Shown: positions 6,031 to 6,119 of the stretch, piece by piece
Position numbering within the stretch: the stretch's first letter is position 1
Layout of the letters: every line of letters starts with the position of its first letter
DNA from: Microbacteriaceae bacterium
Lineage (GTDB): Bacteria > Actinomycetota > Actinomycetes > Actinomycetales > Microbacteriaceae
Length of the DNA stretch: 6,119 bases
Reading direction: 5' to 3'
NCBI GenBank assembly: GCA_025463615.1
Contig: JAODAU010000427.1
Location: forward strand, 1-6,119
The notes under the pieces: model-generated
Told to the model about the DNA's origin: nothing
What the model saw: only the letters and a program-made list of their open reading frames with translations
Database searches by the model: none
Translations under genes and position numbers: made by a program

Positions 6031-6119
6031 TCAGCGCGGGCGGCGGGCCACCGCCAGCACCGCGGCCGCGCCGGCCAGCGCGAACGCCGCCGCCCCGACG
6101 AACGCCCAGCTGAAGCCCG
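6031..6119 (-). CDS. C-terminal end of a membrane protein, probably an MFS-type transporter
   Basis: Reading the minus strand from the right edge, the frame gives 28 complete residues and a TGA at 6031-6033. The fragment is GFSWAFVGAAAFALAG, an Ala/Val-rich continuation, and a basic RRPR end. A single hydrophobic helix of about 20 residues followed directly by arginines is the usual last transmembrane segment and cytoplasmic tail of an MFS permease, and W-A-F-hydrophobic-G-A starts such a helix in many drug-transporter homologs. With only one helix visible, other polytopic membrane proteins remain possible. The gene converges on the yczE-like gene, with the 55-nt hairpin between them, and codon choice fits the rest of the window. 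Confidence 0.65.
   Translation of the reverse strand, partial: GFSWAFVGAAAFALAGAAAVLAVARRPR

Noticed and set aside
1..6119. tRNA, rRNA, CRISPR, insertion sequence, toxin-antitoxin or defence island
   Set aside because: I saw no cloverleaf-like sequence, spaced direct repeats, transposase, terminal inverted repeats with target duplications, or small paired genes. Gene content and base use look like ordinary chromosome.

Overview
The window looks like a chromosomal segment of a high-GC actinobacterium, most likely a member of the Microbacteriaceae. This rests on the strong G/C bias at third codon positions, the frequent GGATG/CATCC pentamers created by codon choice, and gene types typical of that group. 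The genus is not determined. There are no RNA genes, insertion sequences, CRISPR arrays or phage genes. Every stretch longer than about 300 bases is covered by a gene.

Layout, left to right. (1) Positions 1-261, plus strand: the C-terminal end of an alpha/beta hydrolase (esterase/lipase type). (2) Positions 269-324: a long hairpin between two converging genes. (3) Positions 337-3729, minus strand: a complete RND-superfamily efflux permease of 1130 aa with two extra C-terminal membrane helices and no adaptor gene beside it. (4) Positions 3730-3842: a 113-bp intergenic region with a perfect 16-bp palindrome that resembles a repressor operator, a compound hairpin and a good Shine-Dalgarno. (5) Positions 3843-5261, minus strand: a MocR-type regulator, in which a GntR winged helix is fused to a PLP-dependent aminotransferase-like domain. 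(6) Positions 5262-5323: a compact divergent regulatory region with three ATTGG-type half-sites. (7) Positions 5324-5947, plus strand: a YczE-family membrane protein with a visible internal duplication. (8) Positions 5967-6021: a second long hairpin between converging genes. (9) Positions 6031-6119, minus strand: the last 28 residues of a membrane protein, probably an MFS-type transporter.

How the genes work together. The MocR gene and the yczE-like gene form a divergent regulator/membrane-protein pair of a kind already known from other bacteria (YczR/YczE). The regulator probably binds the ATTGG sites and controls the membrane protein and perhaps itself. The RND gene lies downstream of mocR on the same strand but has its own operator-like palindrome and ribosome binding site, so it is probably a separate transcription unit controlled by a regulator outside the window.

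The least explained structures are the two intergenic hairpins. They are 56 and 55 nt long, have different stem sequences, and carry a related decamer at the same offset, so they may belong to one dispersed family. I see no clearly new multi-gene system here.
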